DNA from: Actinopolymorpha sp. NPDC004070
GTDB lineage: Bacteria; Actinomycetota; Actinomycetes; Propionibacteriales; Actinopolymorphaceae
DNA: 64,000 nucleotides
Direction: 5' to 3'
NCBI RefSeq assembly: GCF_040610475.1
Contig: NZ_JBEXMJ010000010.1
Span: 186,001-250,000, forward strand
How positions within the stretch are numbered: position 1 is the first letter of the stretch; every line of letters starts with the position of its first letter. The position numbers and the translations under genes are program-made. The notes below the pieces were generated by a model that saw nothing but the letters and a program-made list of their open reading frames with translations, did not search any database and was not told the DNA's origin. Shown here piece by piece: positions 49,703 through 58,942 of the stretch.

Positions 49703-51604
49703 CTACTCCAGGAAGTTGATGCCGCGCAGGAACGACCGCGCCACCGGTCCCGCGTCCTTGCCGCCGGCGCCGCCGTCCTCGACCAGGACCGCGAACGCGA
49801 TGTCGCCGCGGTAGCCGATCATCCAGGCGTGCGTGCGCGGCGGATCGTCGCTGCCGTACTCCGCCGTCCCGGTCTTGGCGTAGACGTCCGGGCCGGGCAG
49901 GTCGAGCTCCTTGGCCGAGCCGGTGGCCACCACCGCCCGCATCAGCCCCCGCATCCGGGTGACCAACCCGGCCGGAAGCTTGTCACCCGCGGGACCACCG
50001 GGCGCCACGTCCGGCAGGAGCACCGGCTTGTACGGCCGTCCGGCGTCCACCGTCGCCGCGACCAGCGCCATGCCCAGCGGACTCATCTGCACCCGCCCCT
50101 GGCCGATCATGCTGGCGGCGAGGTCGACCAGGTCGCGTGGCTCGGGCACCGAGCCGGAGTACGCGGGCAGCCCGAGCTTCCACTTCGTACCGATGCCGAA
50201 CCGCTCGGCCATCGCCACCAGTTCGCCGTCGTCGAGGTCGCGGGCGCGTTCGACGACCGTGGTGTTGCACGAGTGCGCGAACGCGTCGGTCATCGGCCCG
50301 TCCGGCAACGAGAAGTCGTAGGCGTTCTTGAAGTGCTTGCCGCCCACGGACGTGTCGGACGGGCAGGTCACCATGTCGCCGGGACGCAGCCCGTCCGCCA
50401 GCAGTGCCGACACCGACACCACCTTGAACGTCGAGCCTGGTGGGTAGCGGCCGACGAAGGCGCGGTTGTACGACGTCACGCCGGGGCCGTTGGCCGCGGC
50501 CAGCACCTCGCCGGTGCCGGCCCGGACCGCTACCAGCGCGGTCGGTTTCGCCTGGCCGGCCACCGCGTCCTCGGCGGCGTTCTGCACGTCCGGGTCGAGC
50601 GTCGTGCGCAGCGGTTTGCCCGGCACCGGCTTCCGCGAGAACACCGTGGTCACCCGGTGGTCGTCGGCGGTGCGCACCACGTCGATCCGGCCGCCCGGAC
50701 TTCCGGCCAACTGCTTCTGGTACGCCGCCTGAAGGCCGCTCGCGCCCACCGCGTCGCCGTCGGCCGCGAGCGGTCCCGCGTTCTTCAGCGAGTCCGCGGT
50801 CGCCGGCGCGACGACACCGAGGACACCGCGGGCGAACGACGACGACGGACCGAGCGACATGGTGTCCTCGCGGGTCACCACCCCGGGGATGGCGTCCAGC
50901 CGGGCGCGCGCCTTCTGGTAGGCGGGCTCGCGCAGCGTCAGCACGTCGACGAAGTACGTCGGGTCGGCGGCCTCGGCCCGCCTGCGCAGGGCGTTCGGGT
51001 CGACGTCGAGGACCTGCCGCAGCTTGGCGTAGGTGACGTCGGGCTTGACCCGACGCGGCTCCACCCCGACCCGGACCACCGGAGTTTCCTTGGTCAGCGG
51101 CTTGCCCGCGTGGTCCACGATCGACGCCCGGGCCGGTAGCTCACGCTCCAGGTGCAGCGACGTTGCGGCCGTGAGCTTCGGGTGGAACGTCTGCGGCGTC
51201 CACCACACCTTCCATCTGCCCTGGTCGTCCTCGCGTACCTCGGCGGCGGTGGTGTAGCGCCAGGTGCCCAGGCCGACGAGGCTGTGGGTGATGGCCAGCG
51301 GCTGGCGGCAGACCTTCCCGTCGGCCTTCAGCTTCGCGGCCTGGTCGCTGTCGAGGCAGGTCAGCTCACCGGCCGGGCGTACGGAAGTCTTCCGCGCGCG
51401 CACCGCGTGCGTGTCCGCCGCCAGGTCGCGCCCGGCGGCCTTGGCCGTGCGCGCGTCGACGGTGGCGCCGAGCGTGCCGGACGACCACGCTTCGGCGAAC
51501 GCACGGACCGCCCGGGACGCCTCCTCCGGCGGGCCCGACGTGCAGGCTGCCGCCCCCGACAGCGTTCCGAACGCGACGACCGCCGCGGCCAGGCGTGTAC
51601 GCAT
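49703..51604 (-). CDS. Penicillin-binding protein with MecA-like N-terminal domain (class B transpeptidase)
   Basis: 633 aa lipoprotein: signal peptide AAAVVAFGTLSGAAAC, then an NTF2-like MecA_N domain (SRAVRAFAEAWSSG...WRYTTAAEVREDDQGRWKVWW), a dimerisation domain and a transpeptidase. Active-site motifs are complete: STFK (Ser391, Lys394), SCN in AHSCNTTV, and KTGTAEY (Lys577). It cross-links peptidoglycan outside the membrane. Such PBPs can have low beta-lactam affinity, but this cannot be judged here. ATG 51604 has GGGGGA upstream. Confidence 0.92.
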   Translation of the reverse strand: MRTRLAAAVVAFGTLSGAAACTSGPPEEASRAVRAFAEAWSSGTLGATVDARTAKAAGRDLAADTHAVRARKTSVRPAGELTCLDSDQAAKLKADGKVCRQPLAITHSLVGLGTWRYTTAAEVREDDQGRWKVWWTPQTFHPKLTAATSLHLERELPARASIVDHAGKPLTKETPVVRVGVEPRRVKPDVTYAKLRQVLDVDPNALRRRAEAADPTYFVDVLTLREPAYQKARARLDAIPGVVTREDTMSLGPSSSFARGVLGVVAPATADSLKNAGPLAADGDAVGASGLQAAYQKQLAGSPGGRIDVVRTADDHRVTTVFSRKPVPGKPLRTTLDPDVQNAAEDAVAGQAKPTALVAVRAGTGEVLAAANGPGVTSYNRAFVGRYPPGSTFKVVSVSALLADGLRPGDMVTCPSDTSVGGKHFKNAYDFSLPDGPMTDAFAHSCNTTVVERARDLDDGELVAMAERFGIGTKWKLGLPAYSGSVPEPRDLVDLAASMIGQGRVQMSPLGMALVAATVDAGRPYKPVLLPDVAPGGPAGDKLPAGLVTRMRGLMRAVVATGSAKELDLPGPDVYAKTGTAEYGSDDPPRTHAWMIGYRGDIAFAVLVEDGGAGGKDAGPVARSFLRGINFLE

Positions 51605-51658
51605 GAGATCCCCCGGTGCGGTGCGTCGGTGCACGTTGGTCGGCACGTCAGTGAGTGG

Positions 51659-51710
51659 GCAGGTCGGTCGGTGCAGGTGAGTGGGCGCAGGTCGGTCGAT
51701 GCAGGTCAGT
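51659..51710. repeat. Two-copy 24-bp imperfect direct repeat
   Basis: Units 51659-51682 and 51687-51710 (each starting GCAGGTCGGTCG) differ at two positions, period 28 bp. They lie between the PBP and ung genes, running into the ung stop codon; GTCGGT-type echoes extend toward 51620. Confidence 0.7.
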
Positions 51711-52512
51711 CGAGCGCCCAGTCGACGGGCTCCCCGCCCTGCTCGGTCAGCAATGCGTTGGCCCGGCTGAACGGCCGGGAACCGAAGAAGCCCCGGTCGG
51801 CCGACATCGGGCTCGGGTGCGCGGACTCGATCCTCGGCACCGTGCCCAGCAGTGGCCGCAGGCTCTGCGCGTCCCGCCCCCACAGGATTGCCACCAGCGG
51901 CTTGCCTCGGGCCACCAGCGCCCTGATGGCCTGGTCGGTGACAGCCTCCCAGCCCTTGCCGCGGTGGGCGGCGGGGCGGCCGGGTTCGACGGTCAGCGAC
52001 CGGTTGAGTAACAGGATGCCGCGCCGTGACCACGGCGACAGGTCGCCGTTGGACGGCAGCGGATGGCCGAGGTCGGCGGCGTACTCGCGGTAGATGTTGG
52101 TCAGGCTGCGCGGGATCGGGCGCACGTGCGGCGCCACCGAGAAACTCAGCCCCACGGCGTGCCCGGGCGTGGGATAGGGGTCCTGGCCGACGATGAGGAC
52201 CCGCACGTCGGCGAACGGCTGCTGGAACGCCCGCAGGACGTCGGGGCCGGACGGGAGATAACGCCGCCCGGCGGCGAGCTCGGCACGCAGGAAGTCGCCC
52301 ATCGCGGCGATCTGGCCGGCGACCGGGGCCAGGGCGTCCTCCCAGCCCGCGGCCACCAGCTCGGCCAGCGATCCGCGGCCGTCGGTGGCCTGCGGCTCGC
52401 TCGCGGGCCGGATGCCGGTGCCCTCGGTGAGGCCCGTGTCCTCGGTGACGGCTGCGTCGTGGGTGGTGCCGTCGACGACATCGTTCAGTTGTGCCTGGGC
52501 CGCTTCGCTCAT
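51706..52512 (-). CDS. ung: Uracil-DNA glycosylase, family 1
   Basis: 268 aa base-excision repair enzyme removing uracil from DNA. Motifs: [21 protein letters not shown] (water-activating Asp), [14 protein letters not shown] and [24 protein letters not shown] (catalytic His). It has about 40 extra N-terminal residues that look disordered. ATG 52512 has AGGAGG 6 nt upstream. It stands alone, downstream of nothing on its strand. Confidence 0.96.
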   Translation of the reverse strand: MSEAAQAQLNDVVDGTTHDAAVTEDTGLTEGTGIRPASEPQATDGRGSLAELVAAGWEDALAPVAGQIAAMGDFLRAELAAGRRYLPSGPDVLRAFQQPFADVRVLIVGQDPYPTPGHAVGLSFSVAPHVRPIPRSLTNIYREYAADLGHPLPSNGDLSPWSRRGILLLNRSLTVEPGRPAAHRGKGWEAVTDQAIRALVARGKPLVAILWGRDAQSLRPLLGTVPRIESAHPSPMSADRGFFGSRPFSRANALLTEQGGEPVDWALD

Positions 52513-52799
52513 GCCTACCTCCTGGGCTGTCGCTGGACCCGGCCGTTCCCAGGGCGGTTTCGCCCTGGCCCCTGCTGTGCCGACCGAGCCTATGGGACCG
52601 CACCCTCAACGCCGGATCCACCCGCCGCGCCGCTGAGCAGGGCCCCGCATCCCGCCCGGCGGCGTTGTCGTCGTCGCGCGTAGAACCCCGCTACGCGCTC
52701 CTCCTCTACCTTGGCTCCGCCTTGCCGGACGGGCGCGGATGCCCCACTCACCTCACGCCGCGTGATCACCGGAGGGACGGGACACTTTAGGTTGAGCTC
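52513..52799. promoter_or_regulatory. Divergent promoter region between ung and the mycothiol-type gene
   Basis: 287 bp. TAGGTT (52788-52793) lies 6 nt before ATG 52800. An 8-bp hairpin GCGCGTAG/CTACGCGC (52676-52698) sits mid-way; no T-tract follows. No small gene seen. Confidence 0.5.
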
Positions 52800-53606
52800 A
52801 TGAACAACCCCGCCGACTCCGTTCCGCTGCACGGCGCGTTCGACCCACCTGCCTACGCCGCGTTCATCCGGGCGGAGGCCGCCCGGCTGCTGGCTGCGTA
52901 CCAGACCGGACCGGCCACCGCCCGCGTACCCTCCTGCCCCGAGTGGTCGCTCGCCGACCTGGTGGCGCACACCGGCCGGGTGCACAGGTGGGCGGCGCGG
53001 ATCGTGCGGACGGGAGAGTTCCCCGGCGGAGGTTCGAGCACCGTGCCCGCACCGGTGGGGCCGGAGCTCGGACCGTGGTACGCCGAGTCGGTCGAAGTGT
53101 TGCTCGACCAGCTGGCCGCGACCGACCCCGCCCGGCCGACCTGGGCGTTCGGTGACGGCGGCACCGCGGAGTTCTGGTCCCGCCGGCAGACGCACGAGGT
53201 GTGCATCCACCGGGCCGACGCCGAACTCGCGATCGGAGTCCGGCCGGTCGTCGACCCCGGCCTGGCCGCCGACGGCGTGGGCGAGGTCGTGGAGGTGATG
53301 ATGCCGAGGTCGGAGCGCTTCGGACCGCATCGGCTCGTCGCGCCGGTGCTGCTGACGTACACCGACCATCCCGACCGCTGGCTGGTCAGCCCTCCGGCCG
53401 AACCGGACGGGGTGCCGGTCGGGATCGGCCCGGCACTCACCGACACCGAGGTGGCGGCCGCGACCGCCACCGTCGCGGGAACGGCCGGCGACCTGCTGCT
53501 CGCGCTGTGGCGCCGGCTGCCGGCCACCGAGCACGGCTGCCGGTTCACCGTCGACGGCGACCAGGCCGCGGCCCGGGCCGTGCTCGACGTCCGCGTGGTC
53601 CCCTGA
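52800..53606 (+). CDS. Maleylpyruvate isomerase-family (mycothiol-dependent, DinB-like) protein
   Basis: 268 aa. The N-terminal four-helix DinB-like domain has VPSCPEWSLADLVAHTGRVHRWAARIV and later RRQTHEVCIHRADAELAIG, giving the three His metal ligands. The C-terminal third is a small sterol-carrier-like domain. Family members use mycothiol as cofactor or substrate, or are uncharacterised. The mycothiol amidase gene lies about 430 bp downstream on the other strand, supporting a thiol link. Leaderless-type start at ATG 52800. Confidence 0.85.
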   Translation: MNNPADSVPLHGAFDPPAYAAFIRAEAARLLAAYQTGPATARVPSCPEWSLADLVAHTGRVHRWAARIVRTGEFPGGGSSTVPAPVGPELGPWYAESVEVLLDQLAATDPARPTWAFGDGGTAEFWSRRQTHEVCIHRADAELAIGVRPVVDPGLAADGVGEVVEVMMPRSERFGPHRLVAPVLLTYTDHPDRWLVSPPAEPDGVPVGIGPALTDTEVAAATATVAGTAGDLLLALWRRLPATEHGCRFTVDGDQAAARAVLDVRVVP

Positions 53607-53644
53607 CCAGAGCGAGCGGACCAACGCATCAGCCCGCGCCGGGG

Positions 53645-53944
53645 TCAGCGGCGGCGATCCTCCGCGTCGGGCCGGTCCGGGCCCGGCCCACGGTCGTCGG
53701 CGGTGCCGCCCGGGCCGTCGATCGGTCCCGGTCGGTCACCGCCGGCGGGCGGCTGTCCGGGTCCCGGCCGGCGACGCGGGTCGGGCTCCTCGAACCGCAC
53801 CTTGCGCAACTGTTTGTTCATGTTGCGCCACAACAGCACCGTCGCGACGCCGATCGCCATGATCACCACGAAGCCGAGTAGACCGGGGCCCACCCACGCC
53901 GAGTCATCCTGCGGCGCGGCCGCCTCGACGATCATGTACAGCAC
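53645..53944 (-). CDS. Small single-span membrane protein
   Basis: 99 aa. One membrane helix, GPGLLGFVVIMAIGVATVLLW, then a basic stop-transfer segment RNMNKQLRKVRFEEPD and a disordered Pro/Gly/Asp/Arg tail. Function unknown; small proteins of this kind often follow mca in actinobacteria. GTG 53944 has GAAGG 8 nt upstream; ATG 53935 is an alternative. It lies 91 bp downstream of mca on the same strand. Confidence 0.7.
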   Translation of the reverse strand: MLYMIVEAAAPQDDSAWVGPGLLGFVVIMAIGVATVLLWRNMNKQLRKVRFEEPDPRRRPGPGQPPAGGDRPGPIDGPGGTADDRGPGPDRPDAEDRRR

Positions 53945-54035
53945 TGGACGTACCTTCTCCCACCTGGGTGTTCGTGGTCCGCGGCGTGCACGGGCCCGTC
54001 AACCGATTGTCGCAGCCGACGCTGGGGGCACGACC

Positions 54036-54971
54036 TCAGGAGGCTTCCGGTGCCAGCCGCCCGGCGCCGTGCCGGCCCGGCGCGTCCTCGACGAGATCAC
54101 GCAGCCCCGCGAACAGGTCGTCCTCCGGAACCGGTGCCTCCACCAGGCTGCGGGCCAGCTCGTAGTCCTCGGTCGGCCACGCGGCGACGTGCACCTCCAG
54201 CGGGCAGGCGAACCACGGCCCCTCGGGGTCGATCTGGGTGGCGTGCGCGAGCAGCGCCTTGTCGCGGACCGGGAAGTAGTCCGAACACGGCACCCGCGTG
54301 GTCACCCTGGCGGCGTGCGCGGGGTCGGGCTTCCACTCCTTCAGCCGCTCGGCGTAGGGCGACTCCAGACCTCGGCGCACCATCTCGTCGTGCAGCGCCT
54401 TGGTGCGCTCCCAGTGGAACGAGTGGTGGTAGTAGAGCTTGAGCGGATGCCACGGCTCGCCGGCCTCGGGGTAGGCGTCCGGATCACCGGCCGCCTCCCA
54501 CGCCGCGATGGTGACGTTGTGGCACATGATGTGGTCGGGGTGGGGGTATCCGCCGTTCTCGTCGTAGGTCGTCACGACGTGCGGGCGGAACTCCCGCATC
54601 ACCCGAACCAGCACGCCGGCGGACTCCTCGACCGGCGTCGCCGCGAACGACCCCTCCGGCAGGGGGCCGGGGTTGTCGCCCTCAGGGAAACCGGAGTCGA
54701 CGAAACCGAGCCACTCCTGCCGGATGCCCAGGATCTCCCGGGCCCGGTCCATCTCCTGGCGGCGGATGTCGGCGAGGTTCTCCAGGACGTCGGGCCGGTC
54801 CATGTGCGGGTTGAGAATCGATCCGCGCTCACCGCCGGTGCAGGTCACGACCAGGACCTCGACACCCTCCGCGACGTAACGGGCGGTGGTGGCGGCCCCC
54901 TTGCTCGACTCGTCGTCGGGGTGGGCGTGCACGTGCATCAGCCGTAGCGGTGCGGGTGCGGTGGATGGCAC
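54036..54971 (-). CDS. mca: Mycothiol S-conjugate amidase
   Basis: 311 aa zinc LmbE-fold enzyme that cleaves mycothiol-toxin conjugates so that the mercapturate is exported. [13 protein letters not shown] (His17, Asp19, Asp20 region) and [10 protein letters not shown] supply metal ligands; [13 protein letters not shown] and [13 protein letters not shown] favour Mca over the related MshB. GTG 54971 has GGAG 9 nt upstream; ATG 55028 is in frame but less likely. It diverges from greA, as in many actinobacteria. Confirms that the organism makes mycothiol. Confidence 0.93.
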   Translation of the reverse strand: MPSTAPAPLRLMHVHAHPDDESSKGAATTARYVAEGVEVLVVTCTGGERGSILNPHMDRPDVLENLADIRRQEMDRAREILGIRQEWLGFVDSGFPEGDNPGPLPEGSFAATPVEESAGVLVRVMREFRPHVVTTYDENGGYPHPDHIMCHNVTIAAWEAAGDPDAYPEAGEPWHPLKLYYHHSFHWERTKALHDEMVRRGLESPYAERLKEWKPDPAHAARVTTRVPCSDYFPVRDKALLAHATQIDPEGPWFACPLEVHVAAWPTEDYELARSLVEAPVPEDDLFAGLRDLVEDAPGRHGAGRLAPEAS

Positions 54972-55220
54972 CGTAGTTATCTCCTCTGTCCGGCGGCGCG
55001 GGTTGCAAAATGAGCGCGCGACCACCATGGTGGCTCAGACGACCGACATTCTGCTCACCGACCTCGACGTACCGACGTGGGATGGCCGGGAGAGCCGCGC
55101 GTTGTTAGCCTGATAGGTCAGTCCGTACAGTTCCGGACACGCACCGAGAGCGCACCCGCGGAAATGACCGGATCTTTTCCGAATGACCGAAGTGCCCCCG
55201 CATGACCAAGGAGCGAAGCT
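54972..55220. promoter_or_regulatory. Divergent promoter region between mca and greA
   Basis: 249 bp containing a 12-bp palindrome CCACCATGGTGG (55022-55033) on the mca side and a locally AT-rich stretch with TAGCCTGATAGGT (about 55107-55119) that could hold the greA -10. No small gene with a convincing Shine-Dalgarno. Confidence 0.4.
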
Positions 55221-55727
55221 GTGACGCAGTCGACCGACGAGAACGTCATCTGGCTCACGCAGGACGCCTACGACCGTCTGAAGGCGGAGTTGGACCATCT
55301 CACGGGTACTGTGCGCGCGGAACTCGCCAAGAGGATCGGTGAAGCCCGCGACGAGGGTGACCTGCGGGAGAACGGCGGCTACCACGCCGCCAAGGAGGAG
55401 CAGGGCAAGGTCGAGGCGCAGATCCGCAAGCTGCAGGACATGCTGCGCCGCGCCCGGGTGGGTGCCACCCCGGCGGACGACGGGATCGTCGAGCCGGGCA
55501 TGAAGGTGACCATCCGCTTCGAAGGCGACGACGACACCGAGACGTTCGTGCTCGGATCGCGCGAGTTGCTGTCCCTGGACTCCTCGGTCGACCTCGAGGT
55601 CTACTCCCCCGAGTCGCCGCTCGGCCGCGCCATCAGCGGCAAGCGCAAGGGCGACCAGGCGACCTACTCCGCGCCCAACGGCCGCAACGTCACGGTGGAG
55701 ATCGTCGACGCCGTGCCGTTCGGCTGA
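55221..55727 (+). CDS. greA: Transcription elongation factor GreA
   Basis: 168 aa. Binds the RNA polymerase secondary channel and stimulates cleavage of backtracked RNA. The N-terminal coiled coil ends in the acidic tip EARDEGDLRENGGYHAAKEEQ; the C-terminal FKBP-like domain has ISGKRKGDQATYSAPNG. GTG 55221 follows AAGGAG. A strong intrinsic terminator lies 40 bp downstream. Confidence 0.96.
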   Translation: MTQSTDENVIWLTQDAYDRLKAELDHLTGTVRAELAKRIGEARDEGDLRENGGYHAAKEEQGKVEAQIRKLQDMLRRARVGATPADDGIVEPGMKVTIRFEGDDDTETFVLGSRELLSLDSSVDLEVYSPESPLGRAISGKRKGDQATYSAPNGRNVTVEIVDAVPFG

Positions 55728-55767
55728 GCACCAGGCCTACCGGCCGGGCAGCCGCCCGGACAGCGAG

Positions 55768-55804
55768 AACCCACGATGCGCGGTGACGCCGCGCATCGTG
55801 GGTT
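55768..55804 (+). terminator. Rho-independent terminator after greA
   Basis: Perfect 16-bp stem AACCCACGATGCGCGG (55768-55783) with its complement at 55789-55804, 5-nt loop TGACG, followed by TCTTCGT. It also faces the convergent DUF2089 gene. Confidence 0.9.
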
Positions 55805-55867
55805 TCTTCGTACGAAGGCCAGGCCGGGGATCCGGCGGGACCTGCCAGCAAGTCGCCGCGGATTCGG

Positions 55868-56326
55868 TCAACCGACCTGGCGGAGCCGGTCGGCGGCCGC
55901 GTCCACGTCGAGCTCGCCCCGGGCGAGCATGGCCAGCACGTCCTCCCGGCTCTGCTCCGGCTCGTTCGAACCCGTCGGAGCCGCCTGGGCCACCGAGGCG
56001 GCCGGCGACCCGGCGCCTTCCAGGCCCAGCTTCGCCAGCAGGTCGGCGTAGCGCTGCCGGGCCGTCGGATAGCTCACGCCGAGGTGCCGCTCGACCTCGC
56101 GCATGTTGCCGCGGGAGACCAGGAAGACGCGCAGCAGGTCGCGTTCGGCGTCGGTGAGGCCACAGAACCCGCACGACTCGAACACTCCCGACAGTTCGCT
56201 GGCGCACGCGTCGCAGCTCAGCCGGGTCACCTGCAGACCGGCGCCGCAGACCGGGCAGTCGCGCGGCGGCCGGTGCGCGTGGGCTGCGTGTCCGGCGTAT
56301 CCACCCGTGCCGTACGCCACGCTCAC
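55868..56326 (-). CDS. DUF2089-type zinc-ribbon / HTH regulator
   Basis: 152 aa. A zinc ribbon with two CxxC pairs (CPVCGAGL, CDACASEL) leads into GFCGLTDAERDLLRVFLVSRGNMREVERHLGVSYPTARQRYADLL, a clear helix-turn-helix, and ends in a short SHOCT-like helix pair (EDVLAMLARGELDVDAAADRLRQ). DUF2089 proteins are probable transcription factors. Its ATG overlaps the stop of the upstream beta-rich protein gene. It is a good candidate to bind the palindrome in the promoter of its own operon. Confidence 0.85.
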   Translation of the reverse strand: MSVAYGTGGYAGHAAHAHRPPRDCPVCGAGLQVTRLSCDACASELSGVFESCGFCGLTDAERDLLRVFLVSRGNMREVERHLGVSYPTARQRYADLLAKLGLEGAGSPAASVAQAAPTGSNEPEQSREDVLAMLARGELDVDAAADRLRQVG

Positions 56327-57540
56327 GGCGCCTGCTTGACGGTCGCCATCCCCATCACGACCTCCAGGTCGAGCTGGCCGTCGCCGGTGCCGATCACGTG
56401 CTCGTCACGGTCGGCGCCCGGCGGCTCCCACTGCACCCGGCCGAGCTGGACGTCGGGACGGACCCGGACGCTCGAACCCGGCAGCAGCCGCAACTGGAGG
56501 GAGCCGGACTCCGCGCGCAGCCGCGACCTGCCCCGGTGGATGCGGCCTTCCACCTGCGCCGAACCCGCCTGGACGAGTACGTCGATCGGGCCCTCCACGT
56601 CGCGGACCCGCGCGGAGCCGCCGGTCACCCGCACCTGCTCCAGGCTCGGGATGCGTTCGCAGTTGACACTGCCCGCGGTGACCTCGATCTCCACCGCCAA
56701 GCTGGGGTTGACGCGGACGGACAGCTCGCGCCCGAGGTCGAAGACCCGCTCCTGCACGTCGCGCAGCGACCGGGTGCGCATCAGGGTGAAGCCGTCCAGG
56801 GACGCTCCGAACTCCCCCTCGCTGGTGACGACCAGCGTGTCGCCCTCCTGGCGTACGACGTGCGGGCCGTCGACGGCCACCGTGGAGACGAACGGCTCGC
56901 CGATGATCCGGACCCGGCGGCCGACAGCTCGCACCCGCACCCGGTTGGTCGGCTCGGTCGCGGAGGCCGTGGGCAGCGTCCGCTGCCCGGACGTGCCGGC
57001 GTCGCCCGCACTGCCTGCGTTGGTACCGCCCGGGGCCGCGGTCGACCCGCTTCCGGACGGGGTGGACCCGGCGTCGGCGGATCGGCGGGCCTCGTCCAGG
57101 CGGGCGGCTGCCTCCTCCGGGCCGAGCCGCCCGGCGGCGACGTCGGCCAGGATCCGGCGGACGGGGTCGTCGCCCTCCGGCGGCGTGGGCGGCGTGGGAG
57201 GCGTCGGTGGCGTGGACGGGGTGGGCGGCTCGGGAGTGGGGTACTCGCCGTTGCCGTGCGGGCCGGCCGCGTGCTCGGCCGCCCGGATCGCATCACCGGT
57301 GGCGGCCTGCGCCTGCTCCGCGCGCTCGGCGGCCTCCCGCTGGCGGCGTTCGGCCTCGGCGCGCACCTGCTCGGCCGCCGGGTCGGGCGTGGCCGCGGAA
57401 CCCTCGTGGCCGGCGTGTGCATCGTGGGCGCCGTGGGACTCGTGCCCCGGCGCGGTGGGGGCGGGCGCGTCGCGGTGGGTCGGCACGGCGTCGGTCGCCT
57501 CGGCCCAGGGGTCCGATTCGGGAGATGTGTTCTCAGGCAT
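56323..57540 (-). CDS. SHOCT-like and beta-helical (DUF4097-like) protein
   Basis: 405 aa, cytoplasmic by prediction. Order: His/Ala-rich disordered head, a charged helix (VRAEAERRQREAAERAEQAQ), a Pro-Thr repeat linker, a SHOCT-like pair (ILADVAAGRLGPEEAAARLDEAR), a second linker, then about 190 residues of repeating short strands (GDTLVVTSEG, VRVTGGSARVRDVEGPIDVLVQAGSAQVEG) as in DUF4097 'putative adhesin' proteins. Homologous pairs are tied to envelope-stress or phage-shock-like systems in other bacteria. TTGACA-N17-TGAAAT is placed 6 nt before ATG 57540. Confidence 0.75.
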   Translation of the reverse strand: MPENTSPESDPWAEATDAVPTHRDAPAPTAPGHESHGAHDAHAGHEGSAATPDPAAEQVRAEAERRQREAAERAEQAQAATGDAIRAAEHAAGPHGNGEYPTPEPPTPSTPPTPPTPPTPPEGDDPVRRILADVAAGRLGPEEAAARLDEARRSADAGSTPSGSGSTAAPGGTNAGSAGDAGTSGQRTLPTASATEPTNRVRVRAVGRRVRIIGEPFVSTVAVDGPHVVRQEGDTLVVTSEGEFGASLDGFTLMRTRSLRDVQERVFDLGRELSVRVNPSLAVEIEVTAGSVNCERIPSLEQVRVTGGSARVRDVEGPIDVLVQAGSAQVEGRIHRGRSRLRAESGSLQLRLLPGSSVRVRPDVQLGRVQWEPPGADRDEHVIGTGDGQLDLEVVMGMATVKQAP

Positions 57541-57546
57541 GGGTCG

Positions 57547-57575
57547 ATTTCACTCCGCGAATGATGGAGTGTCAA
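57547..57575 (-). promoter_or_regulatory. Promoter with internal palindrome for the DUF2089 operon
   Basis: On the minus strand TTGACA (57575-57570), a 17-bp spacer and TGAAAT (57552-57547), then 6 nt to ATG 57540. The dyad CACTCC/GGAGTG (57551-57556 and 57566-57571) fills the spacer, so a bound regulator would shut the promoter. Confidence 0.8.
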
Positions 57576-57604
57576 GGCAGTCTTTACAGAACCTGATATC
57601 TGAC

Positions 57605-58867
57605 CTACGAAAAGTTGACCGTGTAGCCAGCCGATCGCAATCGGTGCAGGATCTCCTCGCGGTGCTGCTTGCCTCGTGTCTCGAGCTGGAGGGCCACGTC
57701 GACGTCTCCGAGGTGCAGGCCGGCACCGGTGCGCTGGTGTACGACGTCCAGGACGTTCGCCTCCACCTCGGCGAGCTGGCGCAGGAGGGCGGCCAGCCCG
57801 CCCGGCTGGTCGGGCACGCACACCCGCAGGGACATGTACCTCCCGGCGGCGATCATGCCGTGGCGCAGCACCCGCATCAGCAGCAGCGGGTCGATGTTCC
57901 CTCCGGACAGCACCGCGACCACGGGTGGCTCGAACGCACCCGGGGCGTCGAGCGCGGCCGCGACGGCCGCCGCGCCCGCGGGCTCGACCAGCAGCTTGCC
58001 GCGTTCGAGGAGCAGCAACAGGGACCGCGACAGCGACTCCTCCGAGACCGTGATCACCCCGGAGACCCAGCGCCGGACGACCTCGAACGGCACCCCGCCC
58101 GGGCAGCCGACCGCGATTCCGTCGGCCATCGTCTGCATGCGTTCCACCGGGACCGGCCGGCCGGCCGCCAGGGACGGCGGATAGGCCGCCGCGCCGGCCG
58201 CCTGGACTCCCACGACCCGCGCCTTGGAGCCCCGCCCGGCCAGCGCGGCCGCCACTCCGGCCACCAGCCCGCCGCCGCCGGTCGACACCAGGACCGTCGC
58301 GACATCCGGGCACTGCTCCAGGATCTCCAGGCCGAGCGTGCCCTGCCCGGCCACGATGTCGGGGTGGTCGAACGGGTGGATGAAGATCGCGCCGGTCTCC
58401 TCGGCGTACTGCCGCGCGGCGACCAGGGCCTCGTCGATGGTGTGGCCGTGGAACCGCACGTCGGCGCCGTAGGAGCGGGTGGCCTCCTCCTTCGGGATGG
58501 GCGCACCGAACGGCATGAACACCGTGGCCCGGGTGTCCAGCAGGCGGGCGGCGAGCGCCACCCCCTGTGCGTGGTTGCCGGCGCTCGCGGCCACCACGCC
58601 ACGAGCGCGTTCGGCCGGGCTCAGCCGGGAGATCCGTACGTACGCGCCACGGATCTTGAACGACCCGGCCCGCTGGAGGTTCTCGCACTTCAGGTGCACC
58701 GGCCCGCCCACCCGGTCCGCCAGCCATCGGGACGCCTCCATCGGGGTGGTCCGGGCGATCCCGCTCAGGGTGCGTTCGGCGTCCTCGATGTCGGCGAGCA
58801 GGGCGGCCAGGTCCGCCCCGTCGCGTGCACCGTCGGGTGTGCTGTCGTGCGGGCTGGCAGCGGTCAT
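57605..58867 (-). CDS. ilvA: Threonine ammonia-lyase
   Basis: 420 aa PLP enzyme converting threonine to 2-oxobutyrate for isoleucine synthesis or breakdown. PLP Lys in ENLQRAGSFKIRGAY, phosphate loop STGGGGLVAG, and SAGNHAQGVAL are present. The C-terminal region of about 80 residues (MSLRVCVPDQPGGLAALLRQLAEVEANVLDVVH) is a single ACT domain, typical of the shorter or catabolic-like type. ATG 58867 has CAGACT 6 nt upstream. Diverges from the P450 gene. Confidence 0.92.
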   Translation of the reverse strand: MTAASPHDSTPDGARDGADLAALLADIEDAERTLSGIARTTPMEASRWLADRVGGPVHLKCENLQRAGSFKIRGAYVRISRLSPAERARGVVAASAGNHAQGVALAARLLDTRATVFMPFGAPIPKEEATRSYGADVRFHGHTIDEALVAARQYAEETGAIFIHPFDHPDIVAGQGTLGLEILEQCPDVATVLVSTGGGGLVAGVAAALAGRGSKARVVGVQAAGAAAYPPSLAAGRPVPVERMQTMADGIAVGCPGGVPFEVVRRWVSGVITVSEESLSRSLLLLLERGKLLVEPAGAAAVAAALDAPGAFEPPVVAVLSGGNIDPLLLMRVLRHGMIAAGRYMSLRVCVPDQPGGLAALLRQLAEVEANVLDVVHQRTGAGLHLGDVDVALQLETRGKQHREEILHRLRSAGYTVNFS

Positions 58868-58942
58868 GGCCGCAGTCTGGCACCTTCGGCGAGCCGCGCC
58901 GACCGGGCGCCCGCCGGCCCGGAAACCACGTAGAACAGGGTC

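Noticed and set aside
49703..52621. A 972-codon minus-strand frame covering the PBP and extending through ung
   Set aside because: Only the part from ATG 51604 has PBP features; upstream it is another frame of ung, which has its own clear motifs and Shine-Dalgarno.
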